From Diadophis punctatus similis (Eukaryota > Chordata > Lepidosauria > Squamata > Dipsadidae): 64,000 nucleotides of DNA. The stretch is taken from contig JALIGW010000062.1 of the NCBI GenBank assembly GCA_023053685.1, positions 1,595,501 through 1,659,500 of the forward strand, given 5' to 3'. A program made the translations under genes and the position numbers. Under the pieces are notes generated by a model. That model saw nothing but the letters and a program-made list of their open reading frames with translations. It did no database searches and was not told where the DNA came from. Shown piece after piece: positions 41,835-52,579 of this stretch. Position 1 is the stretch's first letter. Every line of letters begins with the position of its first letter.

Positions 41835-42298
41835 CGGACATTTAGGAGACCATTCTTTTGGGCATGTTTCCAGACTGGAAACGTGTACTAGGTCCAGACT
41901 GATCTTCAGCCAACTTGGTCATAGAAATGTGAGATTCCAAGCTAACCGGGGATGTCTTATTCTCCTATTCACAGTGTGATTTCAATTTTGGGTTAAATGG
42001 CCCACAGAGATTCTGTTTCCTCGTGAAGGAAACAGAGGCATTGATCAAAAGAGAAAATTCAGAGCTAGCGATCTCTTCAGCCTTTGCTTTGACAGCCTCT
42101 CTCTTTCATTTTTTTTCCTTCAGATGATAATCTACTAATCAACACAAATTGCCTAATTTTGGCAGGTTATACGCTTTTTGCTCCTTCTGTCTGATTCACC
42201 AAATGAAGCCACATGACTGGGAAATTTACCTGCTTAAAGGGAATTTGTTTAACAACTAGAAAAGGAAACCAGAATTTCTTTTTCAATCGAGATACATA
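41835..42298. other. unique sequence
   Basis: Nothing recognised. Confidence 0.4.
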
Positions 42299-42335
42299 CA
42301 GGTAGTCCTTGAGTTACAACCATTCATTTAGTGAC

Positions 42336-42827
42336 TGTAGGAAGTTAGCACCCACCCCTCTCCTAGGAAAAGGAGATATCTTAGGAAATATTAAAAGGGC
42401 AGAATATTTCCCCTTAAAGGGAGGCAGAAACTCAGCCCCCCCCCACACCTTTGTCAATGGGCCATTAAGGCCTGGGCCAGTCTATTCTACATAACAAAGA
42501 TCTACCTCCTTCAGGAATTGCCCAAAGCCCTTTCATTACATCATCACCCAGCAAGAGTCAACCAAGCCTGGGACTCAAAAGACAACCTATAGAGTTACCC
42601 CTGCATGGCCCCATGGGAATCTGACAACCAATCAGAACACAAGCTCAAATTCAAAGCCCAACAGAGGGCATAAAACCCAGGCATTCTCAGCATCTCTGCC
42701 CTTTTTGCCCAGGATCGCAAGCCATGTGGTCCTGTCTACCATTAAACCACCTTTCCAAGCAGTCTCCATGTTTCCAGTGTCTTTCTTCCCACTTGGAACT
42801 GAACCCAGATGGACATTTCTTCCAACA
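42336..42827 (+). mobile_element. solo LTR family B, 4-bp TSD
   Basis: TGTAGGAAGTTAGC to TTTCTTCCAACA (TG...CA), TATA-like GGGCATAAAACCC at about 42666, 492 bp. The flanking TGAC (42332-42335, 42828-42831) is a 4-bp duplication, as in gammaretrovirus-like elements. No internal sequence remains. Confidence 0.85.
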
Positions 42828-42846
42828 TGACCATTCGAACTTAAAA

Positions 42847-43946
42847 TAAAGTGACCAGATATTTTTTTTTAAGTGGGACGGGGGGCCGGCCCGCCTGCCC
42901 CCCCATCCCGCTTAAAAAAATTTGTGTTGCCCTCTGCGCATGCGCAGAACGCTGCGCATGCGCAGAGGGCAAAACACAGCAAATGTTGGCGTCCAGGTGG
43001 GGCGGGGGAGGAGGGAGGGCGCTTGGATGCCTGGAGCTCGCGACAGGTAAGCTGCCGGCTGCCTCCTTTCCCCGTCTCCCACCTCCCGTTCGTTGCTTGC
43101 CAGCCCGGCCGAAGGGGAGGCGGGAGGCGAGGAAAGGCCTCCCGAAGGGGAGGTGGGCTCCCGAAGGGCTGCCGGCTCCCGAAGGGGAGGCGGGAGACGA
43201 GGAAAGCCTTCGGGAGCCGGCAGCCTTTCGGGAGCCCACCTCCCCTTCGGGAGGCCTTTCCTCGCCTCCCGCCTCCCCTTCGGCCGGGCTGGCAAGCAAC
43301 GAACGGGAGGCGGGAGACGGGGAAAGGAGGCAGCCGACAGCTTACCTGCTCCAGACATCCAAGCGCCGCGGTCTCCCGGTCGCCCGCCCGGTCCCAGGGC
43401 AACGGCAGCAGCGAGGCGATGAGGGGAAGGAAGGGGAGGGGGACGAGGAAGGGCTGTTTGCACCGCCGCCGGAGCTCAAACCGGCGACGGCAGCGGTGAC
43501 GGCTCCTCGTCCCTCACCCCTCCACCCGCATCCCAACAGCAGCGGCGCCTCCGAGGGCGGGGCTAGGGATGGGGCGGGGGAAGGAGAGGAGGAGCAGCCC
43601 CCCTTCCCCCTCTCCCCAGCAGGCAGCCGCCCGACTTGCTTCCGGTACCTCTCTTTTGCTTCCCCGACCTAAGCTTAACTCTCATGGGTCACGCCCTAAA
43701 GTGAAGGGAGCCCCCCCTCTCTCCACTCTCCTCCAATGTTTAGCTTAGTCCCGCCCTCTACCATTATATCATTGATTGCCTCCAAGCTTAACTCTCATGG
43801 GTCACGCCCTAATGTGAAGGGAGCGTTCGGCCATTGGCCACTGGTTGTTAAAAAGTACTCAGCCTTCTTCAGGGATTGGCTGGTTGCCGGCTCTGTTGTC
43901 CAAGCTCTTTGGCAGTGGGGTGGCCTTTAGCATAAGGTGACCAGAC
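42847..43946 (+). mobile_element. hAT-like family A element with long hairpin, right end disrupted
   Basis: Left end TAAAGTGACCAGATA at 42847, NRF1-like palindrome at 42928-42973, then a hairpin 43050-43347 rich in CTCCCGAAGGGGAGG blocks. The right side is GC-rich without a matching end; instead, at 43933 a plus-oriented TAAGGTGACCAGACGTCCCG appears, the start of another family A element cut after about 20 bp. A 273-codon open frame here follows the palindrome and is not a credible gene. Confidence 0.7.
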
Positions 43947-44054
43947 GTCCCGCTGTTTCGGCAAAGGTCATAAAATGGGGCAAAACTCACAACTGTAGCA
44001 ACTGAAATTTTGGGCTCAATTGTGGTCATAATTTAAGGACTACCTGTAGTAAAT

Positions 44055-44230
44055 TTGGGCTCACCCAACCCACTTGAACTGGTTACTGAATTTAATTTAT
44101 TTTCCAGTTCACATTATTTTTGGGAGTATAAATGATGGACTAGGTTTACAAGAAAAGCTAACCCATAATGCACCAACGTTCCCTTGAATCCAGCCTGATC
44201 CCTAGTGACTGCATGGACACGTGTGTCGCT
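44055..44230. other. unique sequence
   Basis: Nothing recognised. Confidence 0.35.
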
Positions 44231-44251
44231 TCCTCTCAACGGTATAGAACG

Positions 44252-44297
44252 GATCCTCCATCCAAGTACTAGTCAAGATTGCTCTGGTTTAGCTTAC
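44252..44297 (-). ncRNA. 5S rRNA-like fragment, probably SINE-derived
   Basis: CCTCCATCCAAGTACTAGTC then TCTGGTTTAGCTTAC resembles the complement of the internal promoter half of 5S rRNA. It is too diverged for a 5S gene; 5S-derived SINE heads exist in amniotes. Low certainty. Confidence 0.4.
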
Positions 44298-44489
44298 CAC
44301 CCCAAAAATTGGCCAGAAAAAACTACCAAAAACTAGCTAGCACCAAGGTGGTATTGGGTTTAAAATTGGAGTAGGGTATGAGTCTCAACTTCAAGTCTAC
44401 TGGCACCCATGGCAATTCACTGGACAATTTTGGGCTGTCTTAGACCATCTTAAGTGATGAGTTTGTTCTTACGGAGAGGTTTGCTATCA

Positions 44490-44805
44490 TCGCTGAGCAT
44501 GATGGCTCAGCGGTTAAAGATGCTGAGCTTGTAGCTGAAGAGCTGACAGCCTGCACAACAGGGTGAGCTCTTGTTATTTGCCCCAGCTCCTGCCCACCTA
44601 GCAGTTTCAAAGCCTGCAAGTAGATTAAAAGGTACCATTTCAGTGGGAAGGTAACAGTGTTCCGTGTGCTTTTGATGTATAGCTATGCTGGCCACATGAC
44701 CATGGAAAATGTCTTCAGACAATGTTGGCTCCCTTGGCCAAGAAACGGTGGTGAGCACTATGCCCCAGAGTCAGACACACACGCCTGGCAGGGAAACCTT
44801 TATAC
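44490..44805 (+). mobile_element. second tRNA-derived SINE type
   Basis: GATGGCTCAGCGGTTAAAG (A-box-like head), GAGCTCTTGTTATTTGCCCC, CCATTTCAGTGGGAAGGTAAC, GGCCACATGACC and the end GGGAAACCTTTATACT follow the block order of a common squamate SINE different from Sauria. Confidence 0.65.
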
Positions 44806-44859
44806 TATCTATACTGGTTAGAAGGCAGGGTATACATTTAAAACCTGTAACTATAGAAT

Positions 44860-44995
44860 AGAATAATAACTTTATTGCCACTTTGCATGTACACTAATCG
44901 GCATACATTAAAATGAAATTTTGTTGCATACAGCTCTCAAAGGGTCACCACCTCCAATATACACTACATAAATATAACAAAATAAATAAATAAAT
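44860..44995 (-). mobile_element. LINE 3'-tail-like sequence, minus strand
   Basis: AGAATAGAATAATAACTTTATTGCC and an (AAAT)n end suggest a 3' tail with a GAATA microsatellite start; family uncertain. Confidence 0.35.
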
Positions 44996-45239
44996 CGGGG
45001 GTGAAATTCAAAATTTTTCCCTACCGGTTCTGTGGGCATGGCTTGGTTGGCGTGGCAGGGGAAGGATGCTGCAAAGTCTCCATTCCCTCCCCACTCCTGG
45101 GGGAAGGATATTGCAAAATCCCCATTCCCACCCCACTCTGAGGCCAGGCAGAGGTGGTATTTTCCGGTCCTCCCAACTACTCCAAATTTCTGCTACCAGT
45201 TCTCCCGAACCTGTCAGAACCTGCTGAATTTCACCCCTG
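44996..45239 (-). mobile_element. MITE family E, minus orientation
   Basis: GGGGTGAAATTCAAAATTTT at the left and GCTGAATTTCACCCCTG at the right, with GGAAGGATATTGCAAAATCC and AGAGGTGGTATTTTCC inside. No clear TSD. Confidence 0.7.
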
Positions 45240-46532
45240 ATTTTAATAAATACAGAACTATGCACATACCCACATATATTATATGACACAGAGAAACAAC
45301 ACAGTCTAGTTCAAATGTATACATGTACATGTGAGTGAAATGAATCGTGCGAGTTTATCAGACAGATGGCATAGGGAACAAAGCTGTTACAGAATCAGGT
45401 AGTTCTACTAGAAATACTTTGAAACCTCCTCCCAGTGGGGAACAACAGAAACAGGCCGTAAAGTGGGTGTGTGGGGTCTCTAACAAGGCTTTGAGCTCTA
45501 AGTGCATAGTGCTTATAAGCAGCATCCTAAATACCAAGAAGTGAGCTTCCTATGATCTTCTCAGCTGTCCTTACCACTCTCTGTATGGACTTTCTATGTT
45601 AACATATACTGTGACTGCTTCCAGGTCAACTACTAATCTGATTCAGAATAATGTGCTGTAGCCCCCAGCTACCACCTGTAGTAATTTTTTGCCATTGGGT
45701 GGAAAACATTCAGGTACTATTTACTGCTTTGTCTCCTGGTTTATCTTGACAAAGATTTGGCATTTCCATCAATATACTAGCAGCTGCACCAAAACCCTTT
45801 TAGGAATGCTAAATTTCCTTTACTCTGGTGCATTTTTATCCAAAATCACCAGCAACATGGAATGGCTTGTGCGGCTGAAAGGCAGCTGGTTAGATGCTGC
45901 CTTGCTAAGCAAAGCCTTTCCTTGGAGCGGAATTGAATTGCTTATTCAGTTTGACATATCAGATCAAATCAGGCACTGTCAAATTGAAATGGCAGTCCAA
46001 TCAACTTTTGTGTGCAGCCACAATGTGTCTATCTGTTCAAACTGTGGAGCAAAGTGGGTTGATTCCACAATTCAAATGAAGAATTGGAACAAACTGGAAA
46101 ACTCTTTGAACCGAACCGATGCCTTAAATTGGCTCTTGCCTGTTTCCCACATTCCTAATGCAGGCGCCTTCCTCTTGGGCTTGTGCTCCTCAAGAACAAG
46201 AGTTTAATAGGTTGAACACTCTTGATCAAGCTGTAATCAACAAATACAGCACAAAATTCCCTCTGCAGAAGGCTTCTTGGTGCATAACTTGTTCAACAGG
46301 GGCCTGTGTGAGAGATGGAAACAATATGGAACAAAATGTGGCTGTGGGACAGAACTTGAGTTGCTTGACATCCAAAAACATGCGGCCTGACATCTCCATC
46401 CTTCATGGTCCTGCACCCTAGGATGAAGGATGGAATGTCAGAAATGGTACAGTAGAAGTGCTCTCTATTTACAGGTCTTCCGTTTCCAAAACACCCAAAG
46501 GAGATCCACTAGTAGGAATTTTCATATGAAGG
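45240..46532. other. unique sequence with a 172-codon open frame
   Basis: Plus frame 45689-46207 is open for 172 codons and includes SICSNCGAKW. No domain recognised, no splice-site pattern; one such frame is expected by chance in a window this size. No repeat seen. Confidence 0.35.
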
Positions 46533-47118
46533 TGTGGGAAGAAATATCCATCTGGTTCAGTTCAGGGAGAAAAGCACTGGAGACAAAATGGAGGCAGATT
46601 GGAAAGAGGGTCCATTTATTGATGAACAGAACCACATGGGTTCTGGTTCTGGTGCAGCTGACCACATGGAGTTGAGAGTGAGGGGTTTCTATACCTTCTC
46701 TTGGGCTTTGCACTTGAGCTTCCTGTTCCTGTACAAGCACATGTATTCTATTGGCTGCTGTCAGACTCCCATGGGGCCATGTAGGGGTTATGTAGGGGTC
46801 ATGCTCTATAGGCAAAGTACAAATCCTAGGTGTTTGTCTGAGCTGTTTGGTTGACGTTTCTGAGGGTGATGCAATAATTCCTATTTTGGCTTAATGGCTT
46901 TGCCCAGTGTTGGATTTGAGTGAGGGTATTTGCTTATGGATAGAGCTTTCTACTTCTCAATAAGCTCTTTATCTCGTAAGTGCTGACATCTGCTGGGGGC
47001 TACTAAGGAAGGTGGGGGCTGCTTTCTGACTCCAAGAGCATGTTTCTCCATTTCTCCTCCAGGGAAATATAATATTCTGCCTTTTTAATATTTCTCAAAA
47101 TATTTCATTCTTCTAGGA
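46533..47118 (-). mobile_element. LTR-B, minus strand, outer end truncated
   Basis: Starts TGTGGGAAGAAATATCCATC (complement of the LTR 3' end) and shares the TTGATGAACAGAACCAC, GGGGTCATGCTCTATAGGC and AAATATAATATTCTGCC blocks with the other family B copies; stops near TTCATTCTTCTAGGAC. Confidence 0.7.
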
Positions 47119-47124
47119 CAGAGC

Positions 47125-47452
47125 AGAGGCCTTCAAACTTGGCAACTTTAAGACTTGTGGACTTCAACTCCCAGAATTCTCCAGCCAGCATAGCGCAGAT
47201 GAGTGATCTGCACATGTATAACATTCCATTGCATTCTTTCTTTCTTTCTCTTCAGTTGCTGTCCTCTGTTGAGGGAGGACGTGATTCTTAGATTGCAGAA
47301 ATGTAGCTATTAGGATTATAGTTTTTTATTCTTTTCTATTGAAATAAATATTTTATTAATTAGACTTTATTGTCGGGCTTTATTTTGACAAGGATTAGTT
47401 TTCAAGGGAAAAAGATCTTATCACCTCTAGCCGTAAATTCAAATCCTAACAC
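47125..47452 (+). mobile_element. small MITE remnant then truncated LTR family A
   Basis: 47130-47195 (CTTCAAACTTGGCAACTTTA, CTCCCAGAATTCTCC) is a decayed palindromic MITE. From about 47200 the sequence follows LTR-A including GAAATAAATATTTTATTAAT to AAAAGATCTTATCACCTC. Confidence 0.6.
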
Positions 47453-47454
47453 AA

Positions 47455-47640
47455 AGTCAATGGGGAAGCCAGATTCACTTAACAACCGGGTTGCTAACTT
47501 GTCAGCTGCAGGGATTCACTCAACAAATGTGTCAAGAAAGGTCATAAAATGGGGCAAAGCCCACTTAACAAATGTCTCACTTAACAGCAGGCATTTTGGG
47601 CTCAATTGTGGTCATAAGTCAAGAACTACCTGTATTTTAT
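47455..47640 (+). mobile_element. truncated TIR element family I
   Basis: GATTCACTTAACAACCGGGT to GTCATAAGTCAAGAACTACC; right half only. Confidence 0.7.
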
Positions 47641-48186
47641 AATGAGCAAATTGCCAAGCCATATTTATTTATATTTATAGCAAATCTGGAGACTTCCCAT
47701 TTCACTTATAGAGCAACTCTGGCAACGTACAATTAAAGCATAAAAACCATATAGATTTTGTATTCCAGTAGGGCACAGTTTAACCTAGGATAAAAATAAT
47801 AAAGTCAAAAGTTACTTTATTGATTAGCCCTTGGGCCATATCAAAGTGCAGAGTTCCAGACACAAATTATTATTAAATCTGAGAAAAAGAGTTTAAAAAG
47901 TCAAAAGTTAAAAAGGTGGAGGGACGCCCTTCAAGGCACTAACTAACCCTAAGGTTGCATGCACATTTATGAGCCCCAGGCAAGTTGGAGAGCCAGGTCT
48001 TCAGACCTCACCTCTGGGGATGTTCCAAAGGGTGGGGGCGACAGCAGAGGAGGCTTTCTTCATGGACTCCACCAGTTGAAATTCTTTAAATGAGGGAGTC
48101 CCTAACATACTATCCCTGCCTGATCAGTTGGGACAAGATGATGCAATGGGATGAAAATGGTTCTGTAAGTAACCTGGCTCGATGTC
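47641..48186. other. unique sequence
   Basis: Nothing recognised. Confidence 0.4.
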
Positions 48187-48194
48187 ATGTAAGG

Positions 48195-48554
48195 CAGGGG
48201 TGTCAAACTGAAGGCCCGGGGGCTGGATCCGGCTCACGGGATGCTTAGATCTGGCCCGCGGGGCTGTCCTGGAAACAGCGAAGGACCAGCCTGCGGTGCC
48301 TCTTCCAGTGAAAACGGATCTCGGGAGGGCTGCGTGTGGCCCACCCGAGCTCCGTTTTCAGCTGCAACAGCCTCCTGCAACTCTCTGCCAGTGAAAATGG
48401 AGCTCTCCTGAGCTCCATTTTCGCTGGCAGAGTGCTTGGGCCAACACAGGTGCTCCCGACATGAGTGATGTCACCCTGGCCATGCCCACCCAACCCCCTG
48501 AGGTCAAACACAACCCTGATGTGGTCCTCAATGAAATAGAGTTTGACATACCTG
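48195..48554 (+). mobile_element. hAT-like family C element (CAGGGGTGTCAAA), 8-bp TSD
   Basis: CAGGGGTGTCAAACTGAAGG to GAGTTTGACATACCTG, flanked by the exact duplication ATGTAAGG (48187-48194, 48555-48562). GC-rich 360-bp interior without transposase. Relatives: 23957, minus at about 52440-52567. Confidence 0.9.
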
Positions 48555-48599
48555 ATGTAAGGCCTTAAAGGTCTACCAAATCAATCAACCAATCAACCA

Positions 48600-48870
48600 A
48601 TCAATCAGAATAGAGCTGGAAGGGACCTTGGAGGTCTTCCAGTCCAACCCCTGCTCAAGCAGGAGACCCTATCCCCCCATTCCAAACAAATAGCTCTCCA
48701 GTCTCTTCTTGAAAGCCTCCAGTGATTGAGCACCCACAACTTCTGAAGGAAAGCTACTGCCCTGCTTACCTGTCCTCACTGTTAGGACGTCTCTCCTTAG
48801 TTCTGAGTTTTAACAAACTCCCCCTCTTTTTGTCCTTCTTCACCGTTCTGAATATAAAGATTCCATGTTG
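48600..48870 (-). mobile_element. CR1 LINE 3' end, minus strand
   Basis: AGCTGGAAGGGACCTTGGAG at 48611 then GCAGGAGACCCTATCC and the complement of the adjoining coding region; diverged after about 48780. Confidence 0.85.
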
Positions 48871-49044
48871 ACATTTGCTTAAAAATAGTTGCAACGTATG
48901 ATACAGAGTGATTCAGAGTGAATTTTGAATGCAGCATCAATTCCACCCTGCAAGCCCATTTTAATCACAAATTATTTGTGATCTCATTCAGAGTAGCAGG
49001 GAAAGCAGATAAAAAGGAGAAAGTACAACTCAGATGAATTTGGT

Positions 49045-49440
49045 GTCAACCCAGAAGCTAACCTGACCGGGGCCATTTTGAGGCTTCAGTGTTGCCACAC
49101 TGGAGCTGAGGGATGGGGGGAGGGGGGAATAGAGATAGTTGGGGTGTGTAACCAAAACAAAATACTTTCTCCTGGGAACCAAGGACATTCCCACAGGTGG
49201 CTGGAGAGAGGAGGAGCGATGTCACCAGGCAACCGGATGGAACCTTGATTGGCCCATGTGACTGATTGTTTGGGAAAGGGGAGAAACTTTTACTTTTAAT
49301 TAGGTGAAAACCGCGGGAGTATTCAGAGTCAGTTTTCACCAGCTTGTGCCAATATGATATGTCAAATAAAACTATTCTTTGAGGAACCTACTTGCCTCGG
49401 AGTTCTGTTTGCTATGGGCGTATTACTTGGAACCCCGACA
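49045..49440 (+). mobile_element. solo LTR family E, 396 bp, 5-bp TSD
   Basis: TGTCAACCCAGAAGC to GAACCCCGACA, inverted termini TGTC/GACA, poly(A) signal CAAATAAAACT near 49361, and exact duplication TTTGG (49040-49044, 49441-49445). Retroviral-type LTR without internal sequence. Confidence 0.88.
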
Positions 49441-49445
49441 TTTGG

Positions 49446-50445
49446 TGCATGTGGGCGGGCACCTTCTGATAGTCAGGATTCTTTTAATGGATGGGATTCT
49501 CCCGGATCCACAATAATCATTTAGAACTGCTAAATGGCTCTGGCAGAAGTTGAAGAGTCAGAACAGAGGCCAAATTAGCAAGCTGAAGCTGCCAATTGAC
49601 ACATCGTGGCTCCAAGGATCCAGACTGATATTTTCAGCATCCGCAACAGAATCTCTTTGCTCATTACGCAGGAGTTGGGAGGGCAGAAAATCGTGGCTTC
49701 TGGATCACAAACAAACAGGACGGTATTACAGGTTTCTGTGAGATTTGGTATGCTGCTGCCTTGAACAGGATTTTTTAATGGAACTCTTTCTTCATTAGAA
49801 ATTTAAAGTCCCTGTCATTTTTTATAAAATTCTGCTCGGGAGAAACAAGAAGGATAATCTAGCTGGAACCTCTGCAAAGTGTAAGAAAATCAGTTAAGCC
49901 ATTGTGAGAAATAGCTAGTCAGCCTCTTCTTCAAAGCCCCCAGAGATGGTTCCGGTCTGGTGAACAACAAAATAGTAAATATTTCATAAAATATTAAAGG
50001 GATGTACCACGAAAGTCTCAGCAGGAATCTATGGAGGTAGAGGAAGTTTTTCTACTGAGATTTTTTAAAAAAATACACCCCTTGATTTAGGCTTTTTTTA
50101 ATCCAAGGGAATGAGGAAAACCAGGCTCCTTTCAGAGTTAAATATTCTTTTGCAGAATTTTGTGATTGATATTTCAGTGACAATTCCATTACTGTCTCAG
50201 AACAAAGAAGCGAATTATAGGACCTTGCTTGTAACATGTAACATCAAAATGTAAAAAGTATGTTTTGATGTCTCTCATGCCTTACATCGGACGGTATATA
50301 GCAGATGATAACAGGAGCCTTAAAACACACATCCACATATCCCAGCAGTGTTGAAGTAACTGAACAAAACCACTAGCTCGGTATTTTTAAAACCTTGGGA
50401 GTGCTGGTTACCATGAGATCATAAAAGGTGATCTCAGTATTTTGA
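49446..50445. other. unique sequence
   Basis: No repeat or gene recognised. Confidence 0.4.
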
Positions 50446-50449
50446 TCTT

Positions 50450-50998
50450 TTGAAGGTCCTTCAGAGAAGGAGGATAAAATTTGGTATGACTTATCTAGTG
50501 AAAGGAAGGACTGGGGGAGACATGATAGCAGTATTCCAGTATTTGAAGGGCTGCCACAAAGAAGAGGGGATCAACCTATTTTCCAAAACACCTGAACGCA
50601 AGACAGGAAACAATGGATGGAAGCTAATCAAAGAGATTAGCTTTGTCAGAGTTGAAGAAACTCCTTGGATGAGAAGTGAAATGTCTTCAAAAGAAAAAAC
50701 CAGAAAGTCCAGTTGCCTCCTGAAAAAGCACCTTTGGGACAACCAGGACCTGGATGACTGAGACTCTCTACAAACCTAATCAAAGAGAGACCCAACCTAA
50801 AGTAAGGACACATTTCCTAATGGTGAGAACAATCAACCAGTGGAACAGAAGTTGCCTTCAGAAGTTGTGGGTGCTCCATCACTGGAGGCTTTTAAGAAGA
50901 GACTGGACAGCCACCTGTCTGAAATGGAACAGGGTCTCCTGCTTGTGCAAGGGGTTAGATTAGAAGACCTCCAAGGTCCTTTCCAGCTCTGATAGTTT
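50450..50998 (+). mobile_element. CR1 LINE 3' end, split by a hammerhead repeat
   Basis: 50450-50636 and 50776-50998 are collinear CR1, ending in GGGGTTAGATTAGAAGACCT. The plus frame reads FQYLKGCHKEEGINLFSK. Confidence 0.88.
50637..50775 (+). mobile_element. 139-bp hammerhead-type repeat with 13-bp TSD
   Basis: TTGAAGAAACTCCTTGGATG then AGAAGTGAAATGTC and the tail to GAGACTCTCTACAAAC. Flanked by CTAATCAAAGAGA (50624-50636 and 50776-50788). 5' truncation just upstream of the core plus a long TSD indicate target-primed insertion. Confidence 0.85.
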
Positions 50999-51079
50999 TG
51001 CACCCTAATTCCAGACTGATTGGAAGTAGCTTTTTTGTAGTGTTGCTTTTTACATGAAGATGACTTCCCTGAAGATGAC

Positions 51080-52110
51080 ATGACTTCAGGGAGGCGGTTG
51101 ATGTGATGTGCCGATGCCTGGACGACGTTAAGATCTGGATGGGGAGGAACAGACTCAGACTTAATCCCGACAAGACTGAGTGGCTGTGGATATTGCCTCC
51201 TAAGGACCATGACAACTATCCCTCCTTGGTCTTTGAGGGTGCGAAACTGACTCCCTCAGACCAGGCCCGCAACTTGGGGGTCCTCCTAGATCCACAGCTA
51301 AAATTGGACCACCATCTTTCTGCTGTGGCTAGGGGGGCCTTTGCACAGGTTCGCCTGGTGCACCAGCTGCAGCCATACTTGGAGAAGGAGGCTCTACTCA
51401 CGGTCACTCATGCCCTTGTCACCTTGCGTTTGGACTACTGCAATGCGCTCTACATGGGGCTACCCTTGAAGAGTATCCGGAGACTTCAGCTGGTGCAAAA
51501 TGCGGCTGTGCGTGCTGTGGTGGGTGTGCCAAGGTACACCCACATGACACCTATACTCCGCCAGCTGCATTGGTTGCCCATCGGTCTCCGGGTCCAATTC
51601 AAGGTGTTGATCACCATCTTTAAAGCCCTTCATGGCTTAGGACCAGGATATCTTCGGGACCGCATTCTGCCTCATACTTCCCTCCGACCGGTTAGGGCCC
51701 ACAGAATTGGCCTCCTCCAGGTCCCGTCGGCCAAGCAATGCCGGCCGGCGGGCCCTAGGGGGAGAGCCTTCTCTGTGGCCGGCCCCGTGCTCTGGAACCA
51801 ACTACCCCCAGAGACCCGAACCATCCCCACTCTGCTGGCCTTCCGAAAAGCCGTTAAGACATGGCTTTTCCTGCAGGCTGGGGGTAGAGCTTAATCCACT
51901 CGTGCTCACCCCCCAAGTATGTATGGTGTTGAATGGATGTTGTTGTTTTAATACTGTTTTTAAATTTTGTACTTGTTTTTTAATTATATGTAATTTTGAT
52001 TATTCTTGTATTTTTCCCTGTTGTACGCCGCCCTGAGTCCTTCGGGAGTTGGGCGGCATATAAGAATAACAAAATAAATAAATAAATAAATAAATAAATA
52101 AAATGAAGCA
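51080..52110 (+). mobile_element. L2-type LINE, 3' portion with intact C-terminal RT frame
   Basis: A plus frame from 51103 to 51894 (263 codons) encodes the C-terminal part of an L2-type reverse transcriptase: NRLRLNPDKTEWLW, LGVLLDPQLKLDHHL, LDYCNALYMGLP and LHWLPIGLRVQFK. The 3' UTR contains GCCGCCCTGAGTCCTTCGGG and ends in (AAAT)n. The FADD active-site region is missing because of 5' truncation. No disabling changes in the visible frame, so it is comparatively young. Confidence 0.92.
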
Positions 52111-52439
52111 GGAAAAGGGAAAAGCCATCTCTCAAGTTCTCTTCCAGGACTACAGCATTCTGCTGTCAGGGGCTATGGATATTTTGGGAGGATGACATCA
52201 GCAGAACACAACTGGTAAAGACAAGCAGAAGGAGGAATCTAAAATTATAGTAGAGCTAATTCCAGCAATTAGTCATTCAAAACTGCCCACTAGACAGTAT
52301 ACTTGAACTGAGTCATTGGGAGAAAAGATGGGCAAGAAGTAACGGGGGCATTTATTCCAATGTGTCTCCAGCAACTTTCTTTCGGTGCTCTCTTGGGTGA
52401 CACTGTCAACTCTGAAGCGAGCCTGGCTGCGGCCTTCCT
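52111..52439. other. unique sequence
   Basis: Nothing recognised. Confidence 0.4.
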
Positions 52440-52567
52440 GAGCTCCGCTTTCACTGGGAGAGGCACAGCGGGCCAATCCTTTACTGTTTGCAGGGCGGTC
52501 CCGTGGGCCAGATCTAAGCACCCCGCGGGCCAGATCCAGCCCCCGGGCCTTGAGTTTGACACATCTG
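52440..52567 (-). mobile_element. hAT-like family C element, minus orientation, partial
   Basis: GGGCCAGATCTAAGCACCCC and GGGCCTTGAGTTTGACACAT are the complement of the family C left end. The other end is decayed. Confidence 0.65.
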
Positions 52568-52579
52568 CTCTAGAATCTC

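Larger units (their letters stand above)
42299..44052 (+). mobile_element. TIR element family I with LTR and hAT-like insertions
   Basis: 42299-42335 (CAGGTAGTCCTTGAGTTACA), 42828-42846, and 43962-44052 (CATAAAATGGGGCAAAACTC to AAGGACTACCTG) are one family I element, interrupted at two places. Confidence 0.7.

Noticed and set aside
42851..43672. 273-codon open frame on the plus strand and overlapping minus-strand frames
   Set aside because: It follows a GC-rich palindrome in a non-autonomous transposon; both strands are open because of low stop-codon frequency, and the amino-acid content is proline/arginine-rich without any domain.
44252..44297. A functional 5S rRNA gene
   Set aside because: Only about 45 bases resemble 5S and with many differences; at best a SINE-derived fragment.
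51103..51894. Host gene for a reverse-transcriptase-like protein
   Set aside because: The frame is the C-terminal part of an L2-type LINE with its 3' UTR and (AAAT)n tail directly behind, and it lacks the catalytic region.
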